Below are positions 25,311-37,139 of a DNA stretch of 64,000 bases, piece after piece. Source of the DNA: Piromyces finnis (lineage: Eukaryota; Neocallimastigomycota; Neocallimastigomycetes; Neocallimastigales; Neocallimastigaceae). The notes below the pieces were generated by a model, which was given only the letters and a program-made list of their open reading frames with translations, ran no database searches and had not been told where the DNA came from. Positions within the stretch are counted from its first letter, which is position 1. Each line of letters begins with the position of its first letter. The stretch lies in NCBI GenBank assembly GCA_002104945.1, contig MCFH01000023.1, positions 248,001 to 312,000 on the forward strand. The letters are read 5' to 3'. The position numbers and the translations under genes are program-made.

Positions 25311-27532
25311 GTTTAGTATTATTATTATGATAATTTAATAGTGAAATTTTTATTTCTAATATTGTTTTTTAATTAAAGCTTTATTAAAATTAATATGGAG
25401 ATTTTTTTTAAAATATAAAAAAAAAAAGCCTTTTTATTTATTTTTTAATTAAATAGATTAGATTTATAGTTGAATATTTAAAAATAAACTTTTATCATTA
25501 TTATTAATTAATTATTAGGAATTTATATTGTAAAAAAATACCGTTATAAATTATTTTAAACTACCATTTCAATAATAATAAAAAGAAATGTTATAAAGTT
25601 AAATTTAATTTCCTCTTTTTTTTTTTAATAATAAACAAAATGAAAATAACTCCAAACATAATTCAATGTTAAATTTCCCATTGTTAAGTAATTTCTTTTA
25701 TTAATCTATTTTAATTTGAATTTTCATTTAATGCATCAATAGATTTATTTTACCTAGGAAAATTTATTTTTTTTTAAATAACATGTTGACCTATCGTAAT
25801 TTTTTAATATAAATTACAAAAAAGTTAATTTCCTAAAGTTTAACAAATAAATAGTAAATTATTTGTTTTTTTTGTTTATTACTTTTCAAAATATTATGGG
25901 CATTAATATAGAAAATAAAAAAGTTTATTATAAAATAGGTTTAAAAAAAACTTTATTTAGAAATAATTAATACTTGTATCATGATTTGTTAGTACTACTA
26001 ATTAAATTAAATAATATTTGACGATTGGTTGGTAACTTTTTATATTTTTATAGGAAATTGAAAGATGGTGAATAGAAAGATTATATAAAAAAAAACTTTA
26101 TAAACTTTTTAATCATGTTCTATATAATTTAAATAAATAATATATATTATAGTTTGAAATCTAAGGAAAAAGTAGGTAGGAAAACTTAATATAAAAGATG
26201 ACATTTCTTTTAGAGAGAAAATATTAATAAATATAAATTTTATTAAAAATCTTATTTACTATAAAATTAATATCTTTAAATTAACGTAGATTAATTTTAA
26301 TAAACCATCTAATATTTTATAAGATTATGAATTAATAAATATTATCCCAAACTTGACTTATATTTATAAAACTTTTTTGGCTAGTTTATCATCTGAAAAT
26401 GAAAACAAATATTTTAACTATTTTATTTTATTAAAAATTAATTTTATTGAGCTTCTTGTTAATGTAATGGGATTTTTTTTCCTATTAAAATGTATATTAA
26501 AAAAAAAATAGTAGACTGAATAAATGAATATTAATATACATTTTCCCTAAATAATTAAGTAATGACATAAATATAATACAACAACATATAAAAATATACA
26601 CTCAATAATTTTCAACAACCTTTTTGATGTGAATAATTAATTTCTTATTTTCATATGCAAATCAACCCTTTTTTTTTTTGTAGACTTTATTTGTATAATA
26701 ACTTTATTTTATTTTTTTATTTTTCTGTAAATTTAAAAAAAAAAACACGTTTTTTAATTTAACTTTATTTATATAGTAAATAAATGTAACAAAATAATAA
26801 TAATAATAATAATAATAATTAATATTATTATTTTATTTTATTTTATTTTTTAATTAAAAGGAGTTTTTTCTTAAAATTCTTAAAACTTTTGTTTTCATCA
26901 CTTTTTATTATGGAAATAATTGAAATAATTAATAAATATAAATTTTGTTTTATTTTTATTATTTTCAACAGTTGCCGCCGCGCCTGTTTCTTATTTAAAA
27001 TAATATTAATTTTTTTTTAATAAATTTTATATTTTTGTTTTATATTTTAATATAAATAGTCGATTTTTAATATATAATACTAAGCTTTTTAAAAAAATTT
27101 CAATTAATCTATTTAATATTATTAGACAGAAAATAATTTAGTTTTCAAACCTTATTAATTATAAAATTATTCAAAAAATGTTTATTTTTAATATAAAGAA
27201 GATGAAACTTTTATATATATAAACATCTTTTTTTTTTTCTTTTTTTTTTTTCAAATTTTTATTTTTATATTTTTAGTAAAATAACTAAAATTTATTTTTT
27301 TTTATTAAAGAATAAATGAAATCAATAATAATATTATTATTATAGTAAAAAGAAAAAATAATAATTATTTATAATATTATAATACTTATTATTATATAAA
27401 TAATTATATATATGTATTTTATAATATTGTAAAAATAAAAATAAAAATTATAATATATCTTTATAGAAGAAGAAAAAAAAAAAAAAGGTAAAATAAAAAG
27501 TTTAATTGTAAAGCTTAAATATATAGATAAAA

Positions 27533-29079
27533 ATGTATTCTCAAAAAAGTTTTATTGAAGATAGAACACATGCTTCATATTTTGACTGGTTATTTAGTAA
27601 GGGAACAAATTATACTTGTTACCTTGAATATGAAAATATTCTTAAAAATAATCATGAACAAGAATTAAATAATATAATTGATATTGTTCGTACTATTATT
27701 TATGCATTATCCCAACCTTTTCAATTTACCTTTTTCTACTGGACCCTTTTAATCTTTTTAATGCATAAATTTAATTTTAAAAAGCCAATTATGAAGATTC
27801 TTTTAGCTCATTACTTATTACGGTAAGTGTTAAAGTTCTTTTATAAAATGTAAAATTATCAACATAATACTAATTAATATATATTCAATTTAATAGTTGT
27901 ACAGGTCATATTATAGATAATTTTGGAGGATTAATGAATCATTATTATTCAAATGAACCAGTTTACGATTCAAAGGGAAATATCATTAGCTATAAATGTA
28001 GATATGATTCTTCTTCCACTGAAATGCATCCATTAAAATGGCTTTTAACAAGACAAATTTGTACTATTTTTTGGTTTTCTGGTGAAATTATTGCAGATTG
28101 GTATCCATTACTTAGAACAAAGGCTGTCATTCAAAAGCAAAAGTCAATCAGATACGTTTATGCTTCTTGTGGATTTTTCAATTTATCAAAAATTTCATTA
28201 ATGGTTTATCACTTTATGTTAAGTCCAACCGAATTATATGATAAAAACGGTGCTTATGATAAGGAAAGAGTTAGTAACTTTTATAATACCTATTGGATTA
28301 TTCAATTAATTATTATATATGCCTCAGTTATTTACGATTTCACTGTATTTATGGTTTTAAAAAATAATGTTTTCAAAATAAATAAATCAGAATTTGGATT
28401 TATGAAAAAATTTAGAAATATATCAGAATTCAGAATTCTCGTTTCAGCCATTATAAGTGCAGTTTTCTTACCTATTGTTTCCTTTACTATTATTATGAAA
28501 TTTTATTGTAATCATAAATATAATTATTATAATTTAGATTTTTCATTTGATGCTATAAGACAATTAATTGCCAATGGACAATATTTTATGATATTTATTG
28601 ATCAAATATTATTATTAAGATCAAGTGAAGAAACTTCACGCGAAAGAAGTACAACAAAATCAAGTCATTTAGGAAACAATAGATCAAACTTTATGAGATC
28701 TATAAATAATGATAAAACTTACTACAGTATAACTGATTTCAATAATACAAACAATATTTTTGATTCTATATCAAGAAAAAAGACTGAAAAACAAAGTTTA
28801 AGTAAGTTTTCCCCAAGTAATACAACCTCTATTGATAGTCCAACTATTGCTATTGACTACAATTCACCAGTTGATAATAATTTATTAGCTTTAAGTCCTA
28901 AAGCTAATACTAGTCCAATTGTAGTTGGCTCATTAGGTGGATTTTCAAATGTTTATAACAAATTTAATGAAAATTCAAATATTCCTAGCAATAATAATAA
29001 TAACATAATTAATTACAATACTAGTTCAAATGTCTCAAATATAAACACAAATTACAATAGCAATGGATGGTATTATTAA
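27533..29079 (+). CDS. Seven-helix membrane protein with Ser/Asn-rich tail (family member B)
   Basis: Exons 27533-27822 and 27897-29079; the donor GTAAGT and acceptor AATAG keep the frame and give 490 residues. The junction reads YLLRCTGHIID and aligns with LFRSIGDIF in member A (17530-18849). It has seven hydrophobic segments, the shared GEIIADWYPLLRT block, ISEFRILVSAI and IDQILLLR, then a polar Ser/Asn-rich tail of about 150 residues. Unlike member A it has a longer N-terminus (about 60 residues before the first helix) and one intron. Family and function are unknown; a membrane sensor or receptor-like role is a guess from topology only. Confidence 0.78.
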
Positions 29080-31171
29080 AAATATTAATATTATCATGAA
29101 ACAAATAACAAAAATAAAATTTATAATATATATTAGTTAAATAATAGAATATATCATAAAAATGTAATTATAAGAAAAAAAAAAACCTATATCCATAATA
29201 TATATTATAAATTATTAGAATACTAATTATAGACTACTACTAATAGTGTAATAGATAAAATAAATATTCATCTTACTAATAAAGTAATACTTTATAGACG
29301 GAAAAAATAATTTAAGTAAATATTCTTTAATTAATTATAATTATTATTATAATTATTAAAATATAAATTAATAAATAAATCTATAATAAAATTATAAATA
29401 AATTTTTAAAGAGTTATGTCATGTCTCATATTAAAATTATCATCCTAATAAAAAAATTTTAAAGTGATACAAGAAAAATTTTTTTTTTATATAATAAATT
29501 TATTATAAATAATTAATTATTAATTATTACTTAATAAAATTTCATATTAATCATTATTACTGTTTTAATAAAAGAAAAAAAAAAATAGGTACTAAGCACA
29601 ATAGAACAAATATAGTCATATTGATAAAAGAACAATAACCACAATAGAAAGAAAATTAAAAAATTATTAATCTTTTTCTTTTTAAAAAAAATTCATTTAA
29701 TTCAAAAAAAAAAAGAAAAAGATTTTTTTTTCTTTTTTAGCATCACGAGTTCCAATAAGAAAAATTATCATATGAAAGTAATAAATAGCCTTTTTTTAAG
29801 CAAATTTATACAAATAATTAATTTAAAAATAAATAAATGAATAAGAATTTGGTAAATTTATTTTTAGTATCTTTTTTTATAAAAATATATATATTATACT
29901 ATTATACTATTTAAATAAAATAAAAAAAAAAGATTTTTTTATATTTATTAGGATAAAGGATCTTTTAATTCTATCATCCTAGATAAATAATATTTTTATT
30001 CTATTTATCTATTATTTTGTTTATATAAATATATTAAAAAAAAATATTAGCATAATTTTTTAATTAGAAATGATATATAATAAATTAAATGTAATAAAAG
30101 AATGTATTTTAATAAATGTATGCAATGTACAATCCACAGGAAATGATGTGTATTTTTTAAGAATGACAAATAAAAAGTAAAAGAAAGACTTCTGGTAAAA
30201 ACATCAAAAATCTAGTAGTAAATTTAAAATCTTCTATAAAGAGAAATTTTAATTAAACCTGTATATAAATTAAAAAAATTCCAAATAAATATTAAATTTT
30301 TAATAACCAATAAGAATCAAGTTGAGAGTTAAAACTTTAAAAAATAGAATAATACTTTTCTGTCAAAAAAAAGAAAAAAATGAAGTTAGAATAATAAAAT
30401 GGTAAAAGAGAAAGTTTTTTTTTTTTTTTTTGTATAATATAATTGAAGTCATAATGAAAAATAAAATTGTATATAATATTAGGTCCAGTTATAGTGATTC
30501 TAAAAATTATACCTTTAAGTAACAAATGATGCAATGTTTTTAATGATTACTCTCAATTGACAATATGAAATATACTAAATATGTTTTATTCTGATTTTAA
30601 GACAATTTTATTAATTATATTACCTTTTTTTTTTTTTTTATTTTTATTAAAATATTTCTTTTTTCCTTTAATGATATTTTTGTTTTTATTAATTTTATTA
30701 TATTTAGGTGTACCTTTATTAATATTTGTTTAAAATTGATTTTAAACTAAACCCCTTGAAGAACTTATAATGATTATTATTAAAATAAGGAAGTCTGGAA
30801 ATAAATTTGTTTAAGCATTGTAAAATAGAAATATATATTATTCATACATCTATGTCAGATATAAGAATTAACAATTACAAAAAAAAAAATTCATAAGTTT
30901 TTTTTTTTTTTTTTATAAAATTTGGTAAATAATTTTTTTTTTTTTTAATAAATATTTTTTTTAAATTAAATTTTTGAAAGGTTAAAATCTACTGGTAAAA
31001 TTTATATATTAAACTTTATAAGAAAAGAAAAAAAAAAACTAAAATTTAAAGTTTGAAATTATAAATGAAGTTCTTTTAAATATTTTTATTATTATTATTA
31101 TTAAAACAATTTTAAATCAATTTATAAATATTATATAAACACAAATTTTAAAATATAAATTGTTTTATAAA
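29080..31171. other. AT-rich intergenic region, no gene seen
   Basis: About 2.1 kb between two plus-strand genes, with many A/T runs (for example T runs near 30900-30915). No coding exon, RNA gene or repeat family was recognised. Confidence 0.5.
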
Positions 31172-34100
31172 ATGGACGAAAAAGGAAAACAAAATGTAAG
31201 AGTGCTATTGATTGATTCAATAAAAAATAATTATATCACAACATTTAAAAAAATTATTCAAGAAATTAAAGATACCTACAATGATTGTAGTTTTGTTGAT
31301 ATGGATTTATTAGCTGTTGCGTTAGAGTATAATTCATCTGTCGAAATGGTAGAAACTATTTTAATTAATGATAAATATGAAACACTAAATTATTATTACA
31401 ACAACGGCGGAAATAGAAAATTACCTTTGTCTTTTGCAATTCAAAAAAATAATTTTGAAGTGGCTGATCTTTTAATGGAATATGGAGCAAAACTTAACAA
31501 TATACCCTATTATATTCTAAAAACTTCAATATCTCCTGAAAATACAAAATATCTATTAGATAGAAATTTAGAGATTTCCTCAATATTAATAAATAACCTT
31601 ATTACAGATAATATGATTTTTTTTTTAAAACAAATTTTTAATAATTGCTTTTTTAACAATTCTTTTATACTGACATTACTATCAAACTATAAAAATAAAA
31701 CCCCAATTTCTAAAAAACAATTTTATAATAAAATAAAAGAAGAAAAAGAAAAAATTATTTTTAATGAATCATTATATGAAATTGCTATTTATAATAATAA
31801 CTACGAAATGTTAAATTTATTAATAAAATATGATACCAGAGATAAAAACGAAATGTGTAATGAACTTTATAGATTACTTTGTAATAAAGAAGAATCAATT
31901 CAAAATCAATTTATTAACATTATTCAATGTAGTGAAATAAAACTGAAACTAAGTAAAAAATTATATGATAAAGAAAAAATCTTAAAATTAATTATTGGTA
32001 ATAATGTTAAAAATCTTCAAAACTATATAAACAAAAATAAGGTTCAATTGATAGATTACTTTGATAAGACAAATAAACAAGATTTATTAAAATTAGCTAT
32101 TGATAATAATTTAAGTAATCGAATGATAGATTTAATAATTCAGCAATGTCATTATGAAAATTTAGATTACTATATTACCATGGATGGGACATCTACACCA
32201 CTTTTATACTTTACCATTTCTCAAAATAAATATAGAATTTTTGATTTCTTAATAAAAAAGGGTGCCAATATTAATTTTGGAAACATTTTGGTCAACCTAA
32301 ATTTTGATAATTTACTAAATTCCAAAAATTTAAAATACCTATTGAATTCAAACTATGAATTACATCCAATACTATTGGAACAAGTTATGAAAAAGAAGGA
32401 TCCAAGTTTAATTGAAATGATCTTTAATATTTATATTTATAATAATAGTTTTATATTAAATTTATTATCCATTTATAAAAATAAAACACCTTTATCCTAT
32501 TCACAATTAAGAAATAAAATTACAATTGAAAAAAATAAATTTAGTTCCAAAAGACATAACCTCTATTTAATAGCTTTTAATGACGAAAGTTTTGATATTT
32601 TATCCATTTTATATAAATATGATTATCGAGAAGATAAGGATATTTTAATCGATTTATTTTATAAGATAAATAGAAATGAGAAAAAAAACAAGTTTATAGA
32701 AAAAGTTAAAAATAAAGAAATAAATTTATCGCTAGTGGATGATTACTTTTTAAATAATTTAAGATATAGTGAAGATCGAATTAGAACTATAAAAAGAATG
32801 ATAAGAAAGGATCAATTAATGGAATTAAAGAATTTTATAGTAATGAATAATATATTATTACCGTACTTTAGAACAAAATATTTTGATCCATTAATTTATG
32901 CTATAGAAAAGGAAGCTTCACATAAAATTTTGAAGTTTATTATTCAGCAATATTCCTCTCATTTGGACTTTATTATTGAATATAATTATAACTATTATGA
33001 TGATGCTGATGATGATGATAATAATAGTGTATCTTTTAATAATGGTTATACCTATAATTCTAATAATGAAATTAATAATAATTATAACAACAACAATAAC
33101 AATAATAATAATGACGATGATGATGATGACGACGATGATGATATCGATGATAATCATATTGATGATGATGATTTAGAAGAGGAAGCCACATTTATAACAC
33201 CATTAATTTCAGCTCTTTCAATGACTAATCTTGATATTGCTGATTTATTAATTAAACAGGGAGCGGATATTAATTTTGAAGACATTGGCCATCATCTTGT
33301 TGAAAATGGCGACATTAACATGAAAAATTTAAATTATATTTTAAATCATAATTATACAGTGACATTTGATTTTATGATTTCATTAATTGAAAATGGTGAT
33401 AATAAGTTTTTGAAACATATATTCAAATTCTATGTTTTTAATAATGATATAGTATTGAAATTTTTATCCTTATCAAAAAATAAAATACCTTTGTCTAATA
33501 AACGACTAAATGATCTTGTTTTAAAACAAAGATATCATATTTTTGTAGGGTTTTATTGGTATAAAAAGGCTATTGGTTGTCATAACAATGAAGCTTTAGA
33601 TCTCTTTATCGATCATAGTATTAGTTCTAAACAAATCATTGGAGAATTCGAAATGAATGGCTTGTTAATAAAGAGTTTAAATTCTAATAATTTCTATTCC
33701 ATAAAGAAATTATTCAATTTAACCTTCCTTGACATTTATATCATTGATTTAGATAATATCAACAAATCGATAACTTTATCTTCCTTAAATGATGAAGAAT
33801 TGACTGAAGAAGATGAAATTGTAATGAAGGAGTTTATAGAAAATGAAAATATTGTAAATGATGATTCCATCAATGAAAATAACGCATCAACAAGCAATTC
33901 AATTCTATTAGATTCTTTAACCTACTTCATAACTTCCTTGATAAATCATCCCCTTTTTGATTTCAAAAAAATTAAATTTGAAAAACTTTTATCTCTAATG
34001 ACCGGGATACTCGAATTTTACAAGATAAAATTTTTAATTCAAAAATGTTTAAACCACCCCACCTTTAATTTTGATTATGTTGATTTTAAAAAGGTGTTGA

Positions 34101-34894
34101 CTATTTTAGAAACAATTTATAATCTTCCCCTGACCGAATGGATGATTGATCTAACCTATCGCCATCCAACTTTTTCTTTTAAAAAATATAATTTCGAAAG
34201 TCTCTTAACCACCATTAATTATTATCGTAATACTGATTTATTAAAATTCTTTATTGAACGCTCTCTTTATCAAGAAACTTTTGATTTTGAACACTTGTCT
34301 ATTCGAAATATATTTTTATATATTGGGAAAATCGATGATCAATCTATTTCAGAGTATTATTTGAATAAACTCATTGGATGTGAAAAATTTCATATGAAAT
34401 ATGTCAACATGAATGATTTATTCATTACCACCGGTAATATTGCTGAAAAATCAAATGAAATATTAGATGATGTGAATCAAAAATTTTTAAATGATCCAAG
34501 TTTTAATCTTTCTTCTTCCGACATCAACATTGAAACCCTTCTTAAAGCTTTAAGTAGAATAGGGAATCTTTATGCTTTAGAATATTATACCCATAAAATT
34601 TTACATCATCCTACCTTGGATTTACAAAATCCTTGCACTCTTGAAGAAATTTTATATACCCTATGTAAAATAAAGAACTCTATTTTTGTAAAAATGGTGA
34701 TGGATGACCTTTTTCAATTGAAAAAAACAAGATTCACCATTTTAACCAAAGTATTTAAACCAACCAATTCGTATTTTCATCATCAAACCGTGATTCAATC
34801 CATAAATTATAAAAAAATTTTAACTTTAGCTAAACATTACCGAAATCAAATCATTATTGATTTTATTCAAGAAAATTTAAATACTAAAGAATAG
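31172..34894 (+). CDS. Large helical-repeat protein with ankyrin-like units, Asp/Asn tract and C-terminal 36-residue repeats
   Basis: 1,240 residues from ATG at 31172 (an in-frame TTG at 31160 is only 12 bases upstream and is not used). Ankyrin-like pairs (LPLSFAIQKNNFEVADLLME, PLLYFTISQNKYRIFDFLIK, PLISALSMTNLDIADLLIK) each open a unit of about 250-270 residues whose second half carries the NNSFIL-LLS-YKNKTP core; three such units occur. An Asn/Asp tract (about residues 630-675, bases 33060-33175) interrupts the third. From about residue 925 to the end seven 36-residue units start with HPTF/HPLF-like motifs. There is no signal peptide, membrane segment or catalytic motif. It is the paralogue of the partial gene at 1-2324. 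Probably a cytosolic scaffold; function unknown. Confidence 0.8.
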   Translation: MDEKGKQNVRVLLIDSIKNNYITTFKKIIQEIKDTYNDCSFVDMDLLAVALEYNSSVEMVETILINDKYETLNYYYNNGGNRKLPLSFAIQKNNFEVADLLMEYGAKLNNIPYYILKTSISPENTKYLLDRNLEISSILINNLITDNMIFFLKQIFNNCFFNNSFILTLLSNYKNKTPISKKQFYNKIKEEKEKIIFNESLYEIAIYNNNYEMLNLLIKYDTRDKNEMCNELYRLLCNKEESIQNQFINIIQCSEIKLKLSKKLYDKEKILKLIIGNNVKNLQNYINKNKVQLIDYFDKTNKQDLLKLAIDNNLSNRMIDLIIQQCHYENLDYYITMDGTSTPLLYFTISQNKYRIFDFLIKKGANINFGNILVNLNFDNLLNSKNLKYLLNSNYELHPILLEQVMKKKDPSLIEMIFNIYIYNNSFILNLLSIYKNKTPLSYSQLRNKITIEKNKFSSKRHNLYLIAFNDESFDILSILYKYDYREDKDILIDLFYKINRNEKKNKFIEKVKNKEINLSLVDDYFLNNLRYSEDRIRTIKRMIRKDQLMELKNFIVMNNILLPYFRTKYFDPLIYAIEKEASHKILKFIIQQYSSHLDFIIEYNYNYYDDADDDDNNSVSFNNGYTYNSNNEINNNYNNNNNNNNNDDDDDDDDDDIDDNHIDDDDLEEEATFITPLISALSMTNLDIADLLIKQGADINFEDIGHHLVENGDINMKNLNYILNHNYTVTFDFMISLIENGDNKFLKHIFKFYVFNNDIVLKFLSLSKNKIPLSNKRLNDLVLKQRYHIFVGFYWYKKAIGCHNNEALDLFIDHSISSKQIIGEFEMNGLLIKSLNSNNFYSIKKLFNLTFLDIYIIDLDNINKSITLSSLNDEELTEEDEIVMKEFIENENIVNDDSINENNASTSNSILLDSLTYFITSLINHPLFDFKKIKFEKLLSLMTGILEFYKIKFLIQKCLNHPTFNFDYVDFKKVLTILETIYNLPLTEWMIDLTYRHPTFSFKKYNFESLLTTINYYRNTDLLKFFIERSLYQETFDFEHLSIRNIFLYIGKIDDQSISEYYLNKLIGCEKFHMKYVNMNDLFITTGNIAEKSNEILDDVNQKFLNDPSFNLSSSDINIETLLKALSRIGNLYALEYYTHKILHHPTLDLQNPCTLEEILYTLCKIKNSIFVKMVMDDLFQLKKTRFTILTKVFKPTNSYFHHQTVIQSINYKKILTLAKHYRNQIIIDFIQENLNTKE
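33947..34740 (+). repeat. Seven tandem 36-residue (about 108-base) protein repeats
   Basis: Units begin HPLFDF, HPTFNF, HPTFSF, QETFDF, CEKFHM, DPSFNL and HPTLDL. Each is followed by a short helix with Leu/Ile and a second helix ending in an aromatic/basic segment. The pattern resembles an alpha-solenoid, but I do not recognise it as a named repeat. Confidence 0.65.
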
Positions 34895-35165
34895 TTGCGT
34901 TTTTTTTTTAACACTTATTATTAAAAAAAAAAAAAAAAAGAAAAAAAAAAAAAGAAAATTCTTCCAGTAGTAATAAACATCTTATTAAAAATTATTGATA
35001 ATTTATCTATTTTATTTTTTATATACTGTGTATATATATATATATATATATTTTAATACTAAAAATTAAACTGGTTTATTATTTATTAAAAAAATTTTGT
35101 TTTTATTTATTTATTTTTTTTTTTTTTTTAAAAAAGAAAAGTGATTAGAGTATGGTATTAAATTA

Positions 35166-37139
35166 TTAATTTATATATTGAATATAAGCCATAATGAATG
35201 GTCCAACCCCCTTAGCATCATCACTACCAACTTTTTCAGAAAGATAGTAGGACATAGTACCATCTTTAGTAGGTTTGGTAGCTGGACCAAGACCAGCGGT
35301 AATACAAATATCTGATAAAGTATTATTTTTAAATGAATGTTGATAAATTCCTTCAAAAATTTCTTTTCCCTTTTGAGTATAAGTACTTTGATGATATTTA
35401 TTACCATATTTCATCAAAGTATAGGCAAACATGGAGGTGCCACTAGATTCAACATAATTAGAAACTAAAGTTTTAATATTACCATATTTAACAGAATTAT
35501 TACTTTTTAAATAACTGTTGTCCACCATTATAATTTTTTCTTGTTGATCAACGATTTGGTAAAACATTTTTGTTATATCATCTTGGTAGGGTAAAATACT
35601 TGTTAATAAATTATCCAACATATTTTTAAGATAGTCTTTTCTTTCACCCTCTGGTAGATAATCTAAGATATCAATAATGGATACGGAGAACCAACCTAAA
35701 CTTCTAAGCCAGAAATTCATACTTTTACCGTTATTTTGTTGACTCCAAAAAACTGTTTGAGTTGTATCATATCCATGGTAATATAACCCATTTTCTGCTT
35801 TCATATGTTCATCTATGTACTTGTATTGAGAAATAATAGTATCTATTATACTTGGATCGTTTTTTAATAAGGCATATCTAGTAAGGAATGGAGTGTACAT
35901 ATACATACCATCTAACCATATTTGATCGGGATAGATAGTTTTATGGGAAAAATTAGGAGATTGTTTTGCAATTGGCATTGTCATAAGTTGACTATAGGTA
36001 TATTCAATAGCAGTAAGGTATCTAGAATCTCCGGTCATTTCATAAGCATCAAATAAAATTTTACTTTCACATACAGAATCTAATTCTCCAGATTTAAATC
36101 CATTGCTATTATTTTCAGTTTTGGTATTTTTATCCTTATCAATATAGATAAAGGTACCATTTTCAGAAATGTAATAATTAATAAACTTTAAAAAGAAATT
36201 TTTATACTTTTCATCATTTGTCTTCTTATATATATTAACAATACTATTTAAGAAAACACCATCAATGTAATTCCATCTTCCTTTAAATCCTTCTTTATTC
36301 CAATATGGAATATAAGAATTCGTTTTTTCAATTAAATTATCAATATATTGAATAAGGTTAATGTTATTTTGTTTTTGATATTTTTCTTTCTTTTCATATT
36401 TTATGAATAAATCATAGGGTTGAGAAACTTTAATATCTGAAAAATCAAAATAATGAGTGAAGTCACTATCTGAAAATGCACCTTCAAAATGATAACCTTC
36501 CTTACTTAAATTTAATTCTTCTATTTCTTTATTTAAATCATTTTTTAATGTAAATACTATTTTACTTTCTATATTTTCCTCATCATCATTACTATTTTGA
36601 ACTTGATTTTCTGGTTCTAAAGAGATAGACTTATTTTTATTTATATTATCATAGTTACAAATAGAAGAGTCTATACCACACCATTGGTTATTATCAATAC
36701 CCCAATCCCCACTGGCATCGGATACATATATTGTACATTTAGATGATGGACAACATTTATATCCTAATTTTTCAGACCAGCATGTTTCATTAAAATTACA
36801 AACTGAAGGATTAATACCACACCATTGCTTATTATCAATACCCCAATCTCCATTTTCATCTGTTAAATATACAATACAATTAGATGAAGGACAACATTTA
36901 TAGCCTAAGCTTTCTGACCAACATGTTTCTTTAAGAATAAAAATGAAAAAAAAAAAAAAAAATAGTATAATTGATCAATATTATATATTTATATTTATTT
37001 AGTATTTTTACTTAAGTTTTGTTAATTTTATATATTTAGTATCTTTCTATTTATTTTAAATGGAATATAAAAAATTACCTTGTTTAGTATATACTAATCC
37101 AAGTAATGAAAGAGTTGTAAATGTATAAGATATTTTCAT
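35166..37139 (-). CDS. Dockerin-bearing unsaturated glycuronyl hydrolase (GH105/GH88 type)
   Basis: Exons 37139-37079 and 36928-35166; 607 residues. Signal peptide MKISYTFTTLSLLGLVYTK, then two fungal dockerin (CBM10-type) modules: ETCWSESLGYKCC with NGDWGIDNKQWCGI, and ETCWSEKLGYKCC with SGDWGIDNNQWCGI. An acidic linker and a beta-rich spacer lead to an (alpha/alpha)6-barrel domain from about residue 240. It has WNYIDGVFLNSI, GELDSVCESK, the IWLDGMYMYTPFL block with the likely catalytic Asp, NFWLRSLGW and VESSGTSMFAYTLMKYG. The family removes the 4,5-unsaturated uronic acid from pectin (rhamnogalacturonan) oligosaccharides after lyase action. Dockerins place it in the extracellular cellulosome. 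Exon 2 contains no start codon upstream of 36038, so the gene is easily truncated in prediction. GH105 is preferred over GH88 but not proven. Confidence 0.85.

Larger units (their letters stand above)
23424..27532. other. 4.1 kb divergent intergenic region with hairpin and microsatellites
   Basis: Between the head-to-head LysM-PLA2 (-) and seven-helix B (+) genes. It is extremely AT-rich. It holds a near-perfect inverted repeat (24589-24692), (ATT)n at 25224-25310, (AAT)n near 26796-26819 and a lone GC-rich spot at about 26971-26990. No coding exon was found. Confidence 0.55.

Noticed and set aside
26971-26990. Lone GC-rich spot (GCCGCCGCGCC) after a CAG in very AT-rich DNA
   Set aside because: Could be an exon remnant or a binding site, but it is too short and has no supporting frame, partner exon or repeat.
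32918-33176. Poly-Ile and poly-Met frames
   Set aside because: Other frames of the Asn/Asp-coding tract in the 31172-34894 gene.
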